10,778 nucleotides of DNA. It comes from Bacteroidota bacterium. GTDB taxonomy: Bacteria > Bacteroidota > Bacteroidia > Flavobacteriales_D > JABDKJ01. The stretch lies in assembly GCA_027621335.1 (NCBI GenBank), contig JAQCAN010000066.1, positions 1 through 10,778 of the forward strand. The letters are read 5' to 3'. A program made the position numbers and the translations under genes. Positions 1-6,669 of this stretch are shown here, in pieces. Below the pieces are notes generated by a model. The model did no database searches. It was not told the origin of the DNA and was given only the letters and a program-made list of their open reading frames with translations. How positions within the stretch are numbered: the first letter of the stretch is position 1; the number at the start of each line of letters is the position of its first letter.

Positions 1-1263
1 ATGGACATGAACGAATTCATGACTGAAGAAGAAGTTCCGGCAGAAGGGACAGCAGCCGCTGAAGAAACACCGATGGCCCTGGTCAATGTGCCAGGTAATG
101 TGGATGTCGACCTGAACACCACTATCAAGACTTTGAAATATGGGGACATGGAGATGAAGAATGTTCAGGGAAAGGTCAGCATCAAGGACCATGTGGCTTC
201 CATGGAGAATGTGAAGATGGACATGCTTGGTGGGTTCTTGACCATGCGTGGATCCTACAGCACGCTCCCCGATCAAGCTCCGAAAGTGGACTTCGGACTG
301 GATGTGAAGGGCTTCGATATCCCATCTACCGCGAACACCTTCAATACCGTGCAGACTTTGGCACCGGTGGCGAAGCAATGCCAAGGAGATTTCTCAACAG
401 GAATGACCTTCAGCAGTTCTTTGGATCAAGGCATGAACCCCATCTACTCGACCTTGACAGGAGGCGGAAATCTGGCCACTTCAGAGGTCATCCTATCCAA
501 TTTCCCGGCTTTGTCGAAGATTGCCACGGCCTTGAAACAAGACAATTGGACCTCTCAGCGCATCAAGGATGTGAACCTAGCCTTCAAGTTCATTGATGGA
601 AAAGTGGCCGTCACACCCTTTGATGTCAAGGTGGATGGCATAGAGACCAATGTAGGAGGGACCATGAGCTTCGAGCAGGACTTGGATTATGACGTGAAGA
701 TGAAAGTGCCTGTAGCCAAGCTAGGCGGTCAGGCCAATCAGCTCATGGAAGGACTTCTAGGAAAGGCCAATAGCCTGGGATTGAATCTGTCCATGGGTGA
801 ATTCGTCAACATGACCTTCAAGATCACAGGGAAAGTGGATGACCCCAAAGTGAAACCAAGTCTACTCGGCCAAGAAGGCGGAGCGGCTTCAGTGAAGGAT
901 GTGATCAAGGAGACCTTGGAACAGGAGTTCCAAGAGAAGAAAGAAGAGCTCATCGATGATGGAAAAGAGAAAGCAAAGGCTGAGGCCGACCGGATAATGG
1001 CTCAGGCTCAGGAACAGGCCGACCGTGTGAAGCGCGAGGCCAAGAATCTGGCCGATGAGACCCGCAAACAAGGCGATGATGCGGCCAAGAAGTTGGAAGC
1101 AGAAGCAAAGAATCCCATAGCCAAGGCTGCTGCCAAAGTAGCCGGAGATAAACTCCGTCAAGAGGCGAACAGAAAGGCAGATGGCATCGTCTCTGAAGCA
1201 GACGAACAAGCCGCCAATATCATCAGCACCGCCCAAGGCAAGGCAGACCAGTTATTGCAATAG
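1..1263 (+). CDS. AsmA-like protein, C-terminal part (5' truncated by window edge)
   Basis: The frame is open from the first base and no upstream sequence is available. The ATG at base 1 is therefore probably internal, and this is the 3' part of a longer gene; AsmA-family proteins are usually 600 to over 1000 residues. Residues about 20-290 carry alternating beta-strand patterns and end in a VDDPKVKPSLLG-like segment, which resembles the C-terminal region of AsmA/TamB-like envelope proteins. Known relatives are inner-membrane or periplasmic proteins linked to outer-membrane assembly or lipid transport. Residues about 298-420 are very different: rich in Ala, Lys, Glu, Asp and Gln, without Trp or Cys, and broken by one Pro near residue 372. 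They should form a long amphipathic or coiled-coil helix. The TAG stop is at 1261-1263. The family call comes from the strand pattern and tail and is fairly confident; the exact role is unknown. Confidence 0.7.
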   Translation: MDMNEFMTEEEVPAEGTAAAEETPMALVNVPGNVDVDLNTTIKTLKYGDMEMKNVQGKVSIKDHVASMENVKMDMLGGFLTMRGSYSTLPDQAPKVDFGLDVKGFDIPSTANTFNTVQTLAPVAKQCQGDFSTGMTFSSSLDQGMNPIYSTLTGGGNLATSEVILSNFPALSKIATALKQDNWTSQRIKDVNLAFKFIDGKVAVTPFDVKVDGIETNVGGTMSFEQDLDYDVKMKVPVAKLGGQANQLMEGLLGKANSLGLNLSMGEFVNMTFKITGKVDDPKVKPSLLGQEGGAASVKDVIKETLEQEFQEKKEELIDDGKEKAKAEADRIMAQAQEQADRVKREAKNLADETRKQGDDAAKKLEAEAKNPIAKAAAKVAGDKLRQEANRKADGIVSEADEQAANIISTAQGKADQLLQ

Positions 1264-1325
1264 TCAGCGAATACCGCGGCAGGAACAAGAAGGAAACTAG
1301 GCCGCAAGAGTGAAGAGAATTGAGA

Positions 1326-3374
1326 ATGAATCTCGTCATATCAGTATCGAGGCCCATGGCTATAGGTCTATGGTCGATCCTCTTGGTTCTAGGACTATCT
1401 ACCTCTTTGAACGCCCAATGTGACTATGAGCCTGATAAGAAGGTAGCCAAGCTCTTGGCGTCCGGATTGGATAAGAACAACAGTGTCAGGGAGCGTATGG
1501 AGGCCTTGCAGGATGCCGTGGACACGGATCCGGAATGCTTGCCTTGCCGCATGGCGCTTGGAGAAGCTTACTTTGAAAGGGCGAGGACCTCTACCTCGGT
1601 GTCCTACGGGTCAGCTATGGAGCAGTTCCAAGTCCTTCAAGACCTATGTCCAGGGTACCATTCAGACCTTAGTTATTACATGGGAACCATCCTATACTCC
1701 CAAGAAGAGTGGTCTCTCGCAGCGTCTGCATTCAAGACCTTTTTAGAATTCCCCATGGATGATCCAGCCAAGTTGTCCCGAGGGTATGATCGGAGATTGG
1801 AGGATGTCCGTGAGGTGCTGAAAGAAGTGGAATTCAATGCCCAGCTTTTCGAGAATCCAGTTCCCTTTGACCCAAGGAAAGTCGAAGGCGTCTCCTCCAC
1901 TTCGGATGAGTACCTGCCCATGCTCAGCCCAGATAATGCCTATATCTATTACACCCGTAAATACCTTAGAAAAGCCAAGGGCGACCTCTACGGTACGGAG
2001 GTGGAAGAATTCACGCTTAGCCAAAGGGCCGGGATGGACGAGCCCTTCAATGCGGGAGAGCCACTTCCGCAGCCCTTCAATGTCGGGGATAATTATGGCG
2101 GAGCCAGTCTATCCGTGAACAACAAGGAGCTGTATGTGACCGTCTGCCGTCCTGACCGCGCTGGCTACACTAACTGCGACATCTATGTGAGTCATTACGA
2201 GACCAGGTTCGATGAGCGGCTAGGACAAGAAGTGACGACATGGGGCGAACTGGAGAACCTGGGGCCCAAAGTGAACAGCAAAGACGGCTGGGAGTCGCAG
2301 CCCTCGTTGAGTGGAGACGGAAACACCTTGTACTTCGCCACAGCCAGGGAGACCAGCACGGAGAATGCTGAGGGCGGGAAGAGCATAGACATCTATTACT
2401 CCCAGCGGGGTGAGGATGGGTCATGGGGGCAGGCGCGTCCCTTGGATGCCACGATCAACGGGCCAGGAAATGAGAAGTCTCCCTTCATGCATGCCGATAG
2501 TAAGACCATGTACTTTTCCTCCAACGGCTACCTGGGGGCGGGGGGCTATGACATCTACTATTCCCGTTTGCATGAAGATGGCTCCTGGACCAAGCCCAAG
2601 AACATTGGCCTGCCGATCAATACCTCTGAAGACGAGCATGGTCTCATCGTGAGTACGGATGGAAAGCTGGCCTACTACGCATCCAGCAAGATCAGGGGAT
2701 CCCTGGGGTTTGACATCTATCGCTTCGAGCTGCCCGAGCAGGCCAAACCAGATAGAGTGGTCTTGGTGAAAGGCCTTGTGACCGATGAGAATGGAGCACC
2801 GGCCCAAGATGCGAAAGTCATGTTGAACTTTGTGGAGAGCCGAAAGGTGAGGGAAGTAAAGGTGGACCGAAAGGACGGGGCTTATGCGACCATCATCAAT
2901 GTGGAAGATGAACCTGTCGTACTTACAGTTGAAAAGGCCGACCATGCCTTCCAAGCCCAGCTTTATACGGTTGAAGATGCTGAACAGGTCGTGGTAGAGA
3001 AGGACATGACCTTGGAGAAGGTCTCCCTAGATAAGCCCTATCGCATCAATGACATCTTCTACAGCACCAATTCAGCGGATATCGATGAGGATTCCAAGGC
3101 TGTTCTGCGGCTCTTTGCTGACTATCTCAAAAAGAACCCCAAGTTGAAGATCGCCATCCATGGCCACACGGATAACGTGGGTAACCCTTCGAATAATTTA
3201 TCCCTTAGTACGGATAGAGCGTTCGAGGTCATGGCATACTTGCAAGGGCAAGGTATTGCGCCTGCAGCACTGAGTTTCAAGGGCTTTGGAGAGACGAAAC
3301 CGGTCGCCTCCAACAGCACAGCCGAGGGGAGGGCTCAGAACCGTAGGACCGAATTCATCATCACAGCTAGGTAA
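1326..3374 (+). CDS. PorE-like envelope protein: signal peptide, TPR region, PD40 propeller, CRD, OmpA C-terminal domain
   Basis: A 682-residue exported protein. Residues 1-30 look like a type I signal peptide with cleavage after SLNA; Cys32 is not in a lipobox. Residues about 35-150 are helical and TPR-like. Residues about 190-470 contain PD40/WD40-like blades, with DIY-type motifs near 285, 355, 409 and 463, so probably a five-bladed propeller. Residues about 478-570 resemble a carboxypeptidase-regulatory-like domain. Residues about 574-682 are an OmpA C-terminal peptidoglycan-binding domain (GHTDNVG with Asp616, then GFGETKP and a terminal NRR). This order matches T9SS component PorE of Porphyromonas gingivalis, though PD40-OmpA proteins occur elsewhere in Bacteroidota and no PorP/SprF gene is adjacent. 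ATG 1326 was chosen. TTG 1320 is in frame and possible; ATG 1356 would remove the positively charged N-region. No promoter box is visible in the 62 nt upstream, so co-transcription with the AsmA-like gene is plausible. Confidence 0.85.
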   Translation: MNLVISVSRPMAIGLWSILLVLGLSTSLNAQCDYEPDKKVAKLLASGLDKNNSVRERMEALQDAVDTDPECLPCRMALGEAYFERARTSTSVSYGSAMEQFQVLQDLCPGYHSDLSYYMGTILYSQEEWSLAASAFKTFLEFPMDDPAKLSRGYDRRLEDVREVLKEVEFNAQLFENPVPFDPRKVEGVSSTSDEYLPMLSPDNAYIYYTRKYLRKAKGDLYGTEVEEFTLSQRAGMDEPFNAGEPLPQPFNVGDNYGGASLSVNNKELYVTVCRPDRAGYTNCDIYVSHYETRFDERLGQEVTTWGELENLGPKVNSKDGWESQPSLSGDGNTLYFATARETSTENAEGGKSIDIYYSQRGEDGSWGQARPLDATINGPGNEKSPFMHADSKTMYFSSNGYLGAGGYDIYYSRLHEDGSWTKPKNIGLPINTSEDEHGLIVSTDGKLAYYASSKIRGSLGFDIYRFELPEQAKPDRVVLVKGLVTDENGAPAQDAKVMLNFVESRKVREVKVDRKDGAYATIINVEDEPVVLTVEKADHAFQAQLYTVEDAEQVVVEKDMTLEKVSLDKPYRINDIFYSTNSADIDEDSKAVLRLFADYLKKNPKLKIAIHGHTDNVGNPSNNLSLSTDRAFEVMAYLQGQGIAPAALSFKGFGETKPVASNSTAEGRAQNRRTEFIITAR

Positions 3375-3390
3375 CATGACTCCAGTCATG
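3375..3390. other. Short palindrome just after the PorE-like gene
   Basis: CATGACT and AGTCATG are perfect inverted repeats around CC, starting one base after the stop codon. As RNA this would be a 6-bp stem with a 4-nt loop. No T tract follows, so it is at most a weak terminator; it could also be a protein-binding site or an RNA 3'-end stabiliser. Confidence 0.35.
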
Positions 3391-3417
3391 TAGATGATGA
3401 ATGAACGGTGATGGACG

Positions 3418-3425
3418 TATCTTTG
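3418..3425 (+). promoter_or_regulatory. Bacteroidota -7 promoter box before the DUF4920 gene
   Basis: TATCTTTG matches TAnnTTTG, the -7 consensus of the primary sigma factor in Bacteroidota. It ends 29 nt before the ATG at 3455, leaving room for a short 5' UTR. No clear -33 TTG was found at the expected distance, which is common because that element is weakly conserved. Confidence 0.6.
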
Positions 3426-3454
3426 CACCCTTAAAAACCTGAAAATCATATCTC

Positions 3455-3940
3455 ATGAAACACCTCTTCCTTATCGCCACAACGTTCATCCTAGTCTCTT
3501 GTAGCTCTCAGACCCAGCCTAATGTAGTCGAAGGTGCTCCTGATAATGTGAAGTCCTATGGTACGGTCATCACGGATGAAGGGCGCATGAGTCCTGAAGA
3601 CCTCAGAATGGCCTTGGCCAAAGCCGACACAGTGGACTGCACCTTCGCAGGCGTGATCCAGGAGACCTGTGCCATGAAAGGCTGTTGGATGACCATGGAT
3701 GCCGGTATGGATGAGGACATGCGGGTCACCTTCAAGGACTACGGCTTCTTTGTGCCAAAGGAAGGACAGTCAGGAAGGGAAGCAGTCATGAAAGGAAAGG
3801 CCTACAAGAGCGTCACTGAAGTGGATATGCTACGTCACTATGCCGAGGATGCAGGCAAGTCAAAAGAAGAGATCATGGCCATCACAGAGCCTGAGGTAGC
3901 TATCTCTTTTGAAGCTGAAGGGGTCCTGATCTACGATTAA
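3455..3940 (+). CDS. DUF4920-type lipoprotein
   Basis: A 161-residue protein. The N-terminus is a lipoprotein signal with lipobox LVSC, so Cys16 should be lipidated. The residues after it (SSQTQ) carry no acidic cluster of the kind reported for surface-export signals in this phylum, so a periplasmic position is more likely. The body matches my recollection of DUF4920: a beta-rich fold with ETCAMKGCWM (a Cys-x4-Cys pair), then FKDYGFFVPKE, HYAEDAGKS and an EPEVAISFEAEGVLI end. The paired Cys could bind metal or form a disulfide; the function of the family is not known to me. It has its own promoter box and a hairpin-rich gap downstream, so it is probably a single-gene unit or only partly linked to the pterin genes. 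Confidence 0.85.
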   Translation: MKHLFLIATTFILVSCSSQTQPNVVEGAPDNVKSYGTVITDEGRMSPEDLRMALAKADTVDCTFAGVIQETCAMKGCWMTMDAGMDEDMRVTFKDYGFFVPKEGQSGREAVMKGKAYKSVTEVDMLRHYAEDAGKSKEEIMAITEPEVAISFEAEGVLIYD

Positions 3941-4079
3941 GAGCTCAAAGATCTTAAAGCAAGTTTTAATCATGACAGTGCTATCTTCAACAAGGTAGCG
4001 CTAAGAGGCTTGCTCCTTCCAAGCAATCTACACCATACGGACAGCGTAAGCTGTCGCACATCAGTCTAAGCAGAGCAAA
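3941..4079 (+). promoter_or_regulatory. Hairpin-rich leader or intergenic region before the pterin operon
   Basis: This 139-nt gap contains an 11-bp stem (3977-3987 with 3992-4002, two G-U pairs, loop CAAC). An outer 6-bp stem (3958-3963 with 4009-4014) encloses it. A competing 5-bp stem (4008-4012 with 4020-4024) shares the same CTTG bases. A 6-bp perfect stem with a GUAA (GNRA-type) tetraloop lies at 4040-4055. None of the hairpins is followed by a T run, so a simple intrinsic terminator is unlikely. No strict TAnnTTTG box was found. Mutually exclusive pairing suggests, but does not prove, a regulatory leader. I do not recognise a known riboswitch class. Confidence 0.35.
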
Positions 4080-4499
4080 ATGGCAGAAGTACATCTCATA
4101 CGCAGAGAGCGGTTCAGTTCCGCCCATAAATTATCCAAGGACGAATGGAGCCCTGAGAAGAACTATGAGGTCTTCGGGAAATGTGCCAACCCTAATTGGC
4201 ATGGGCATAACTACCAGCTCTTCGTCACTGTGAAAGGTGAGCCAGACCCGGAGACAGGGATGGTCATCGACTTGAAGCTCTTGAAGCGCATCATCTTGGA
4301 CCGCGTCATCGAGGACTTGGATCATAGGAACATCGACTTGGATGTGGAGTGGATGAAGGGGAAGATGTCCAGCGTGGAGAACATCGCCATTGGCATATGG
4401 GAACGCCTTGAAGGAGAGATCGCATCGCATGGTGCCACGCTCCACAGGGTGCGGGTCTATGAGACCGAGAATAACATCATCGACTACTACGGTGGGTGA
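4080..4499 (+). CDS. 6-pyruvoyl-tetrahydropterin synthase / QueD family enzyme
   Basis: A 139-residue protein, full length for the family. Zinc ligands are His16 (FSSAH), His41 and His43 (WHGHNY). The catalytic Cys35 sits in FGKCANPNWHGHNY, and Asp81-His82 lie in the LDHRNIDLD motif. Glu128 in VYETENN is the pterin-binding Glu. The spacing Cys-x5-HGH is that of PTPS-type enzymes, which make 6-pyruvoyl-tetrahydropterin from dihydroneopterin triphosphate; QueD (6-carboxytetrahydropterin synthase, queuosine route) usually has Cys-x3-HGH. The long similarity to animal PTPS (CANPN before HGHNY, then the GMV, LDHRN and YETENN blocks) is recalled, not computed. folE begins 16 nt downstream, so the two are very likely co-transcribed and act in sequence on the same pterin. 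A QueD role or a dual role remains possible. Confidence 0.9.
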   Translation: MAEVHLIRRERFSSAHKLSKDEWSPEKNYEVFGKCANPNWHGHNYQLFVTVKGEPDPETGMVIDLKLLKRIILDRVIEDLDHRNIDLDVEWMKGKMSSVENIAIGIWERLEGEIASHGATLHRVRVYETENNIIDYYGG

Positions 4500-4515
4500 A
4501 AGAAAAACAACGATT

Positions 4516-5130
4516 ATGGCTTCAGACAGCGATGGCTTCAGGAGAGTGGATGATTACAATGACGAAAAGGTCAATGCGATCAGCAGTGTCTATGGCCAAG
4601 TACTCAAGAACATAGGTGAGGACCCTACGCGTGAAGGATTGGTCAAAACGCCAGAACGTGTGGCCAAGGCCTTGCAATACCTCACCCATGGCTATGACCT
4701 CGATCCAGCAGAGATACTGAAGAGCGCCATGTTCGCTGAGAAATATGACCAGATGGTCGTGGTGAAGGGCATTGAACTGTATTCCATGTGCGAGCATCAC
4801 ATGCTGCCATTCTTCGGTAAAGCCCATGTGGCCTACATCCCCAATGGGCATATAGTCGGTCTGAGTAAGATCCCACGGGTAGTGGACGTCTTCGCAAGAC
4901 GCCTTCAAGTTCAGGAGCGATTGACCAATGAGATCAGGGACTGCATTCAAGATACCCTGAAACCCGTTGGAGTCGCAGTGGTCATTGAGGCTCAGCACAT
5001 GTGCATGCAGATGAGGGGTGTCCAGAAGCAGAACTCGTTTACGACCACCTCAGCGTTCACAGGAGCGTTCTTGAAGGATAATAAGACCAGAGAGGAATTC
5101 TTCGACCTGATTTCTTCCAAACTGAGTTGA
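4516..5130 (+). CDS. folE: GTP cyclohydrolase I (type IA)
   Basis: A 204-residue cytoplasmic enzyme that converts GTP to 7,8-dihydroneopterin triphosphate and formate, the first step for folate, biopterin-type cofactors and queuosine. Visible signatures are the TREGLVKTPERVAKAL helix, SMCEHHMLPF with zinc ligands Cys92 and His95, GLSKIPRVVDVFARRLQVQERLT, and QHMCMQMRGV with the third zinc ligand Cys163 near the C-terminus. The full Cys/His/Cys set marks a zinc-dependent type IA enzyme. ATG 4516 was chosen because it follows an A-rich leader and gives a normal family length. The frame stays open upstream to 4390, but that would overlap the preceding gene and add unrelated residues. It forms an operon with the PTPS gene. 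Confidence 0.96.
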   Translation: MASDSDGFRRVDDYNDEKVNAISSVYGQVLKNIGEDPTREGLVKTPERVAKALQYLTHGYDLDPAEILKSAMFAEKYDQMVVVKGIELYSMCEHHMLPFFGKAHVAYIPNGHIVGLSKIPRVVDVFARRLQVQERLTNEIRDCIQDTLKPVGVAVVIEAQHMCMQMRGVQKQNSFTTTSAFTGAFLKDNKTREEFFDLISSKLS

Positions 5131-5152
5131 TTCCTCAGACTTTTTCTTTTTT
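5122..5152 (+). terminator. folE: Weak candidate terminator for folE
   Basis: CTGAG (5122-5126) pairs with CTCAG (5134-5138) around a 7-nt loop. After two bases come five Ts, a C and six Ts. The stem is only 5 bp and overlaps both convergent stop codons, so efficiency is doubtful. The T tract also encodes the Lys-rich C-terminus of the opposite gene. Confidence 0.4.
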
Positions 5153-6562
5153 CTCGCTAGGGGTATATCCGAAGAGATGGTTCTTCTTGATGATGATATC
5201 CACATAGGTCGGTACCATATCTTCCCATCCGTCTTCACCACCTCGAATCATGCGTAGGACTTCTTTAGAAAATATACTAAGGACACTCTTGTCGATCTCG
5301 GTCAAGTCCACCACGCGCTTATTGAAAAGCAAGTAGTCATAGAGAGGTTTCACCCTTGGGTGGATGTCTATCTTATGACTGTCAACGATCTCACCGGTCT
5401 TTCGGTCCAAGAAGGGGTACAGGTAGATTTTGATGTCCCTGGTGAATAGGATGCCGAAAGCTTCCAGCATGCCTCCGTTCAGGTTCCTATAGTACTTCTC
5501 GTTGAAGACTTCCATCAGGTGGTCGATTCCCATGATGAAGCCCATGCGCTTATCAGTGAACTTCGAAAGGTATTCCGTGAGCTTATAGTATTTCCTGTAG
5601 TTGGAGATCATGACCGTTTGTCCCAAAGAGCATAGGATATCCGCACGATCCAAGAAATCCTGCTCATCCACATCACCTTCCATGAGGAGGTTGTTCAAGG
5701 TGATCTCGAAGAGCACTTGGAGGTTCTCCTTCTCCACCTTAGGGTCTTTCACGAAGGCATTATAGCCATTCACGATCATGTCCAGGTTCACCTTGGTCAC
5801 CGGTCGGAAACTTCCGCGGATAGCCAGAATGTTCTTCTTGTAGAGGAGCTCGGAGGGATGGATGTTCACCCCATCAGGACTGAAGATGACGGCAGAGGTG
5901 AATCCGTTTCGGACCAGCTTGAGACTCAGAAGGCGGTTATCCACATTCTCGAAATCAGGCCCGGTCATTTCTATGGTGTCTATCTCGATCTTGTCACGGG
6001 TCAGGTTGTCCATGAGGGACTCCAAGAACTCATTGACATTCTTGAAATAGAAGAAGCTGGCATAGATCAGATTCACCCCTAAGACCCCAATGGTCTCCTG
6101 TTGGAACTGGGCCTCAGGCTCAAGTGGCTTGATGTGCAGGATGACGCGATTAGGAGCTTTCCTAGGCGCAGTTTGGAATTGGATACCTATCCAACCGTGC
6201 CCATCGAATCGTTTCTTGAAGTCGATGGTAGCTACGGTATTCGCAAAAGAGAAGAAGTTGCTCTTGTCCTGACGGTCGTCACTGAGTCGGTCTATGATCA
6301 ATTGATACTCATGATCCAACATCTTGTCCAAGCGAGGACGGCATACATACCTCTGGAATTCCTCCTGCCCATAAATGGCATCTGAGAACTCCTTGTCATA
6401 GGCGCTCATGGCCTTCGCAACAGTGTTGGAAGCCCCGCCTACTCTGAAAAAATGTCTAGAAACCTCCTGACCTGCACCGATCTCTGCAAATGTGCCATAG
6501 ATCTTCTTGTCAAGATTGATTCTTAAGGCTTTCTGTTTGCTGGATAGGACGACTCTTTCCAA
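5135..6562 (-). CDS. Conserved protein of unknown function, 475 residues
   Basis: I do not recognise a characterised family. The protein has no signal peptide, no membrane segment and no obvious P-loop or metal-binding motif, so it is probably cytoplasmic. The N-terminal block, residues 25-65, has the look of a strongly conserved motif (FAEIGAGQEVSRHFF, RVGGASNTVAKAMSAYD, SDAIYG). Other notable segments are GHGWIGIQFQ at 121-130 and IGVLGVNLIYASF near 158-170; the C-terminus is Lys/Glu rich. I recall similar sequences in distant bacterial phyla under inconsistent names; nothing here supports a receptor or nucleotidyltransferase name. The start is TTG at 6560-6562: an in-frame TAA lies a few codons upstream, and the next Met (residue 52) would cut the conserved block. 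A -7 box 28 nt upstream supports this start. It converges on folE with 4 nt between stops and is divergent from the PhnP-like gene. Confidence 0.85.
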   Translation of the reverse strand: MERVVLSSKQKALRINLDKKIYGTFAEIGAGQEVSRHFFRVGGASNTVAKAMSAYDKEFSDAIYGQEEFQRYVCRPRLDKMLDHEYQLIIDRLSDDRQDKSNFFSFANTVATIDFKKRFDGHGWIGIQFQTAPRKAPNRVILHIKPLEPEAQFQQETIGVLGVNLIYASFFYFKNVNEFLESLMDNLTRDKIEIDTIEMTGPDFENVDNRLLSLKLVRNGFTSAVIFSPDGVNIHPSELLYKKNILAIRGSFRPVTKVNLDMIVNGYNAFVKDPKVEKENLQVLFEITLNNLLMEGDVDEQDFLDRADILCSLGQTVMISNYRKYYKLTEYLSKFTDKRMGFIMGIDHLMEVFNEKYYRNLNGGMLEAFGILFTRDIKIYLYPFLDRKTGEIVDSHKIDIHPRVKPLYDYLLFNKRVVDLTEIDKSVLSIFSKEVLRMIRGGEDGWEDMVPTYVDIIIKKNHLFGYTPSEKKEKV

Positions 6563-6590
6563 GGTAAAGGAGAATTGCGGTTCTTAAGGC

Positions 6591-6598
6591 CAAAAATA
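6591..6598 (-). promoter_or_regulatory. -7 promoter box for the unknown conserved gene
   Basis: Read on the minus strand this is TATTTTTG, a match to TAnnTTTG. It ends 28 nt before the TTG start at 6562. No clear -33 element is visible. It forms a divergent pair with the box at 6634-6641. Confidence 0.55.
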
Positions 6599-6633
6599 CA
6601 TGATGCGATGGACTGAAGGGCGCGCAGTAGGCT

Positions 6634-6641
6634 TATTTTTG
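6634..6641 (+). promoter_or_regulatory. -7 promoter box for the PhnP-like hydrolase
   Basis: TATTTTTG matches TAnnTTTG and ends 28 nt before the ATG at 6670. It is only 7 nt before the other in-frame ATG at 6649, which would place that codon at or before the expected transcription start. The box therefore favours 6670. Confidence 0.55.
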
Positions 6642-6669
6642 AGCGAATATGGAATTCCACACTGAAGGC

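Noticed and set aside
2421..2954. Minus-strand frame of 177 residues inside the PorE-like gene
   Set aside because: It is fully contained in a gene with PD40 and CRD features, and its translation shows no domain.
3982..3989. TATCTTCA as a promoter box for the PTPS gene
   Set aside because: It differs from TAnnTTTG at two positions, lies about 90 nt from the start and sits within the main hairpin.
4009..4055. Possible preQ1 or other known riboswitch before the PTPS gene
   Set aside because: No preQ1-I type C-rich loop with an A-rich 3' tail could be matched; only generic hairpins are visible.
4390..4515. Upstream extension of the folE reading frame to ATG 4390
   Set aside because: It overlaps the PTPS gene by over 100 nt in another frame and encodes residues unlike any GTP cyclohydrolase. 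ATG 4516 gives the normal length and follows an A-rich leader.
5717..6385. Plus-strand frames within the unknown minus-strand gene
   Set aside because: The minus-strand frame is far longer, has a promoter box and a conserved-looking N-terminus. The plus-strand frames look like antisense shadows.
6649..6669. Earlier ATG of the PhnP-like hydrolase at 6649
   Set aside because: It lies 7 nt after the -7 box, at or before the expected transcription start. Family members begin at the LTFLGTGTS strand, matching ATG 6670.
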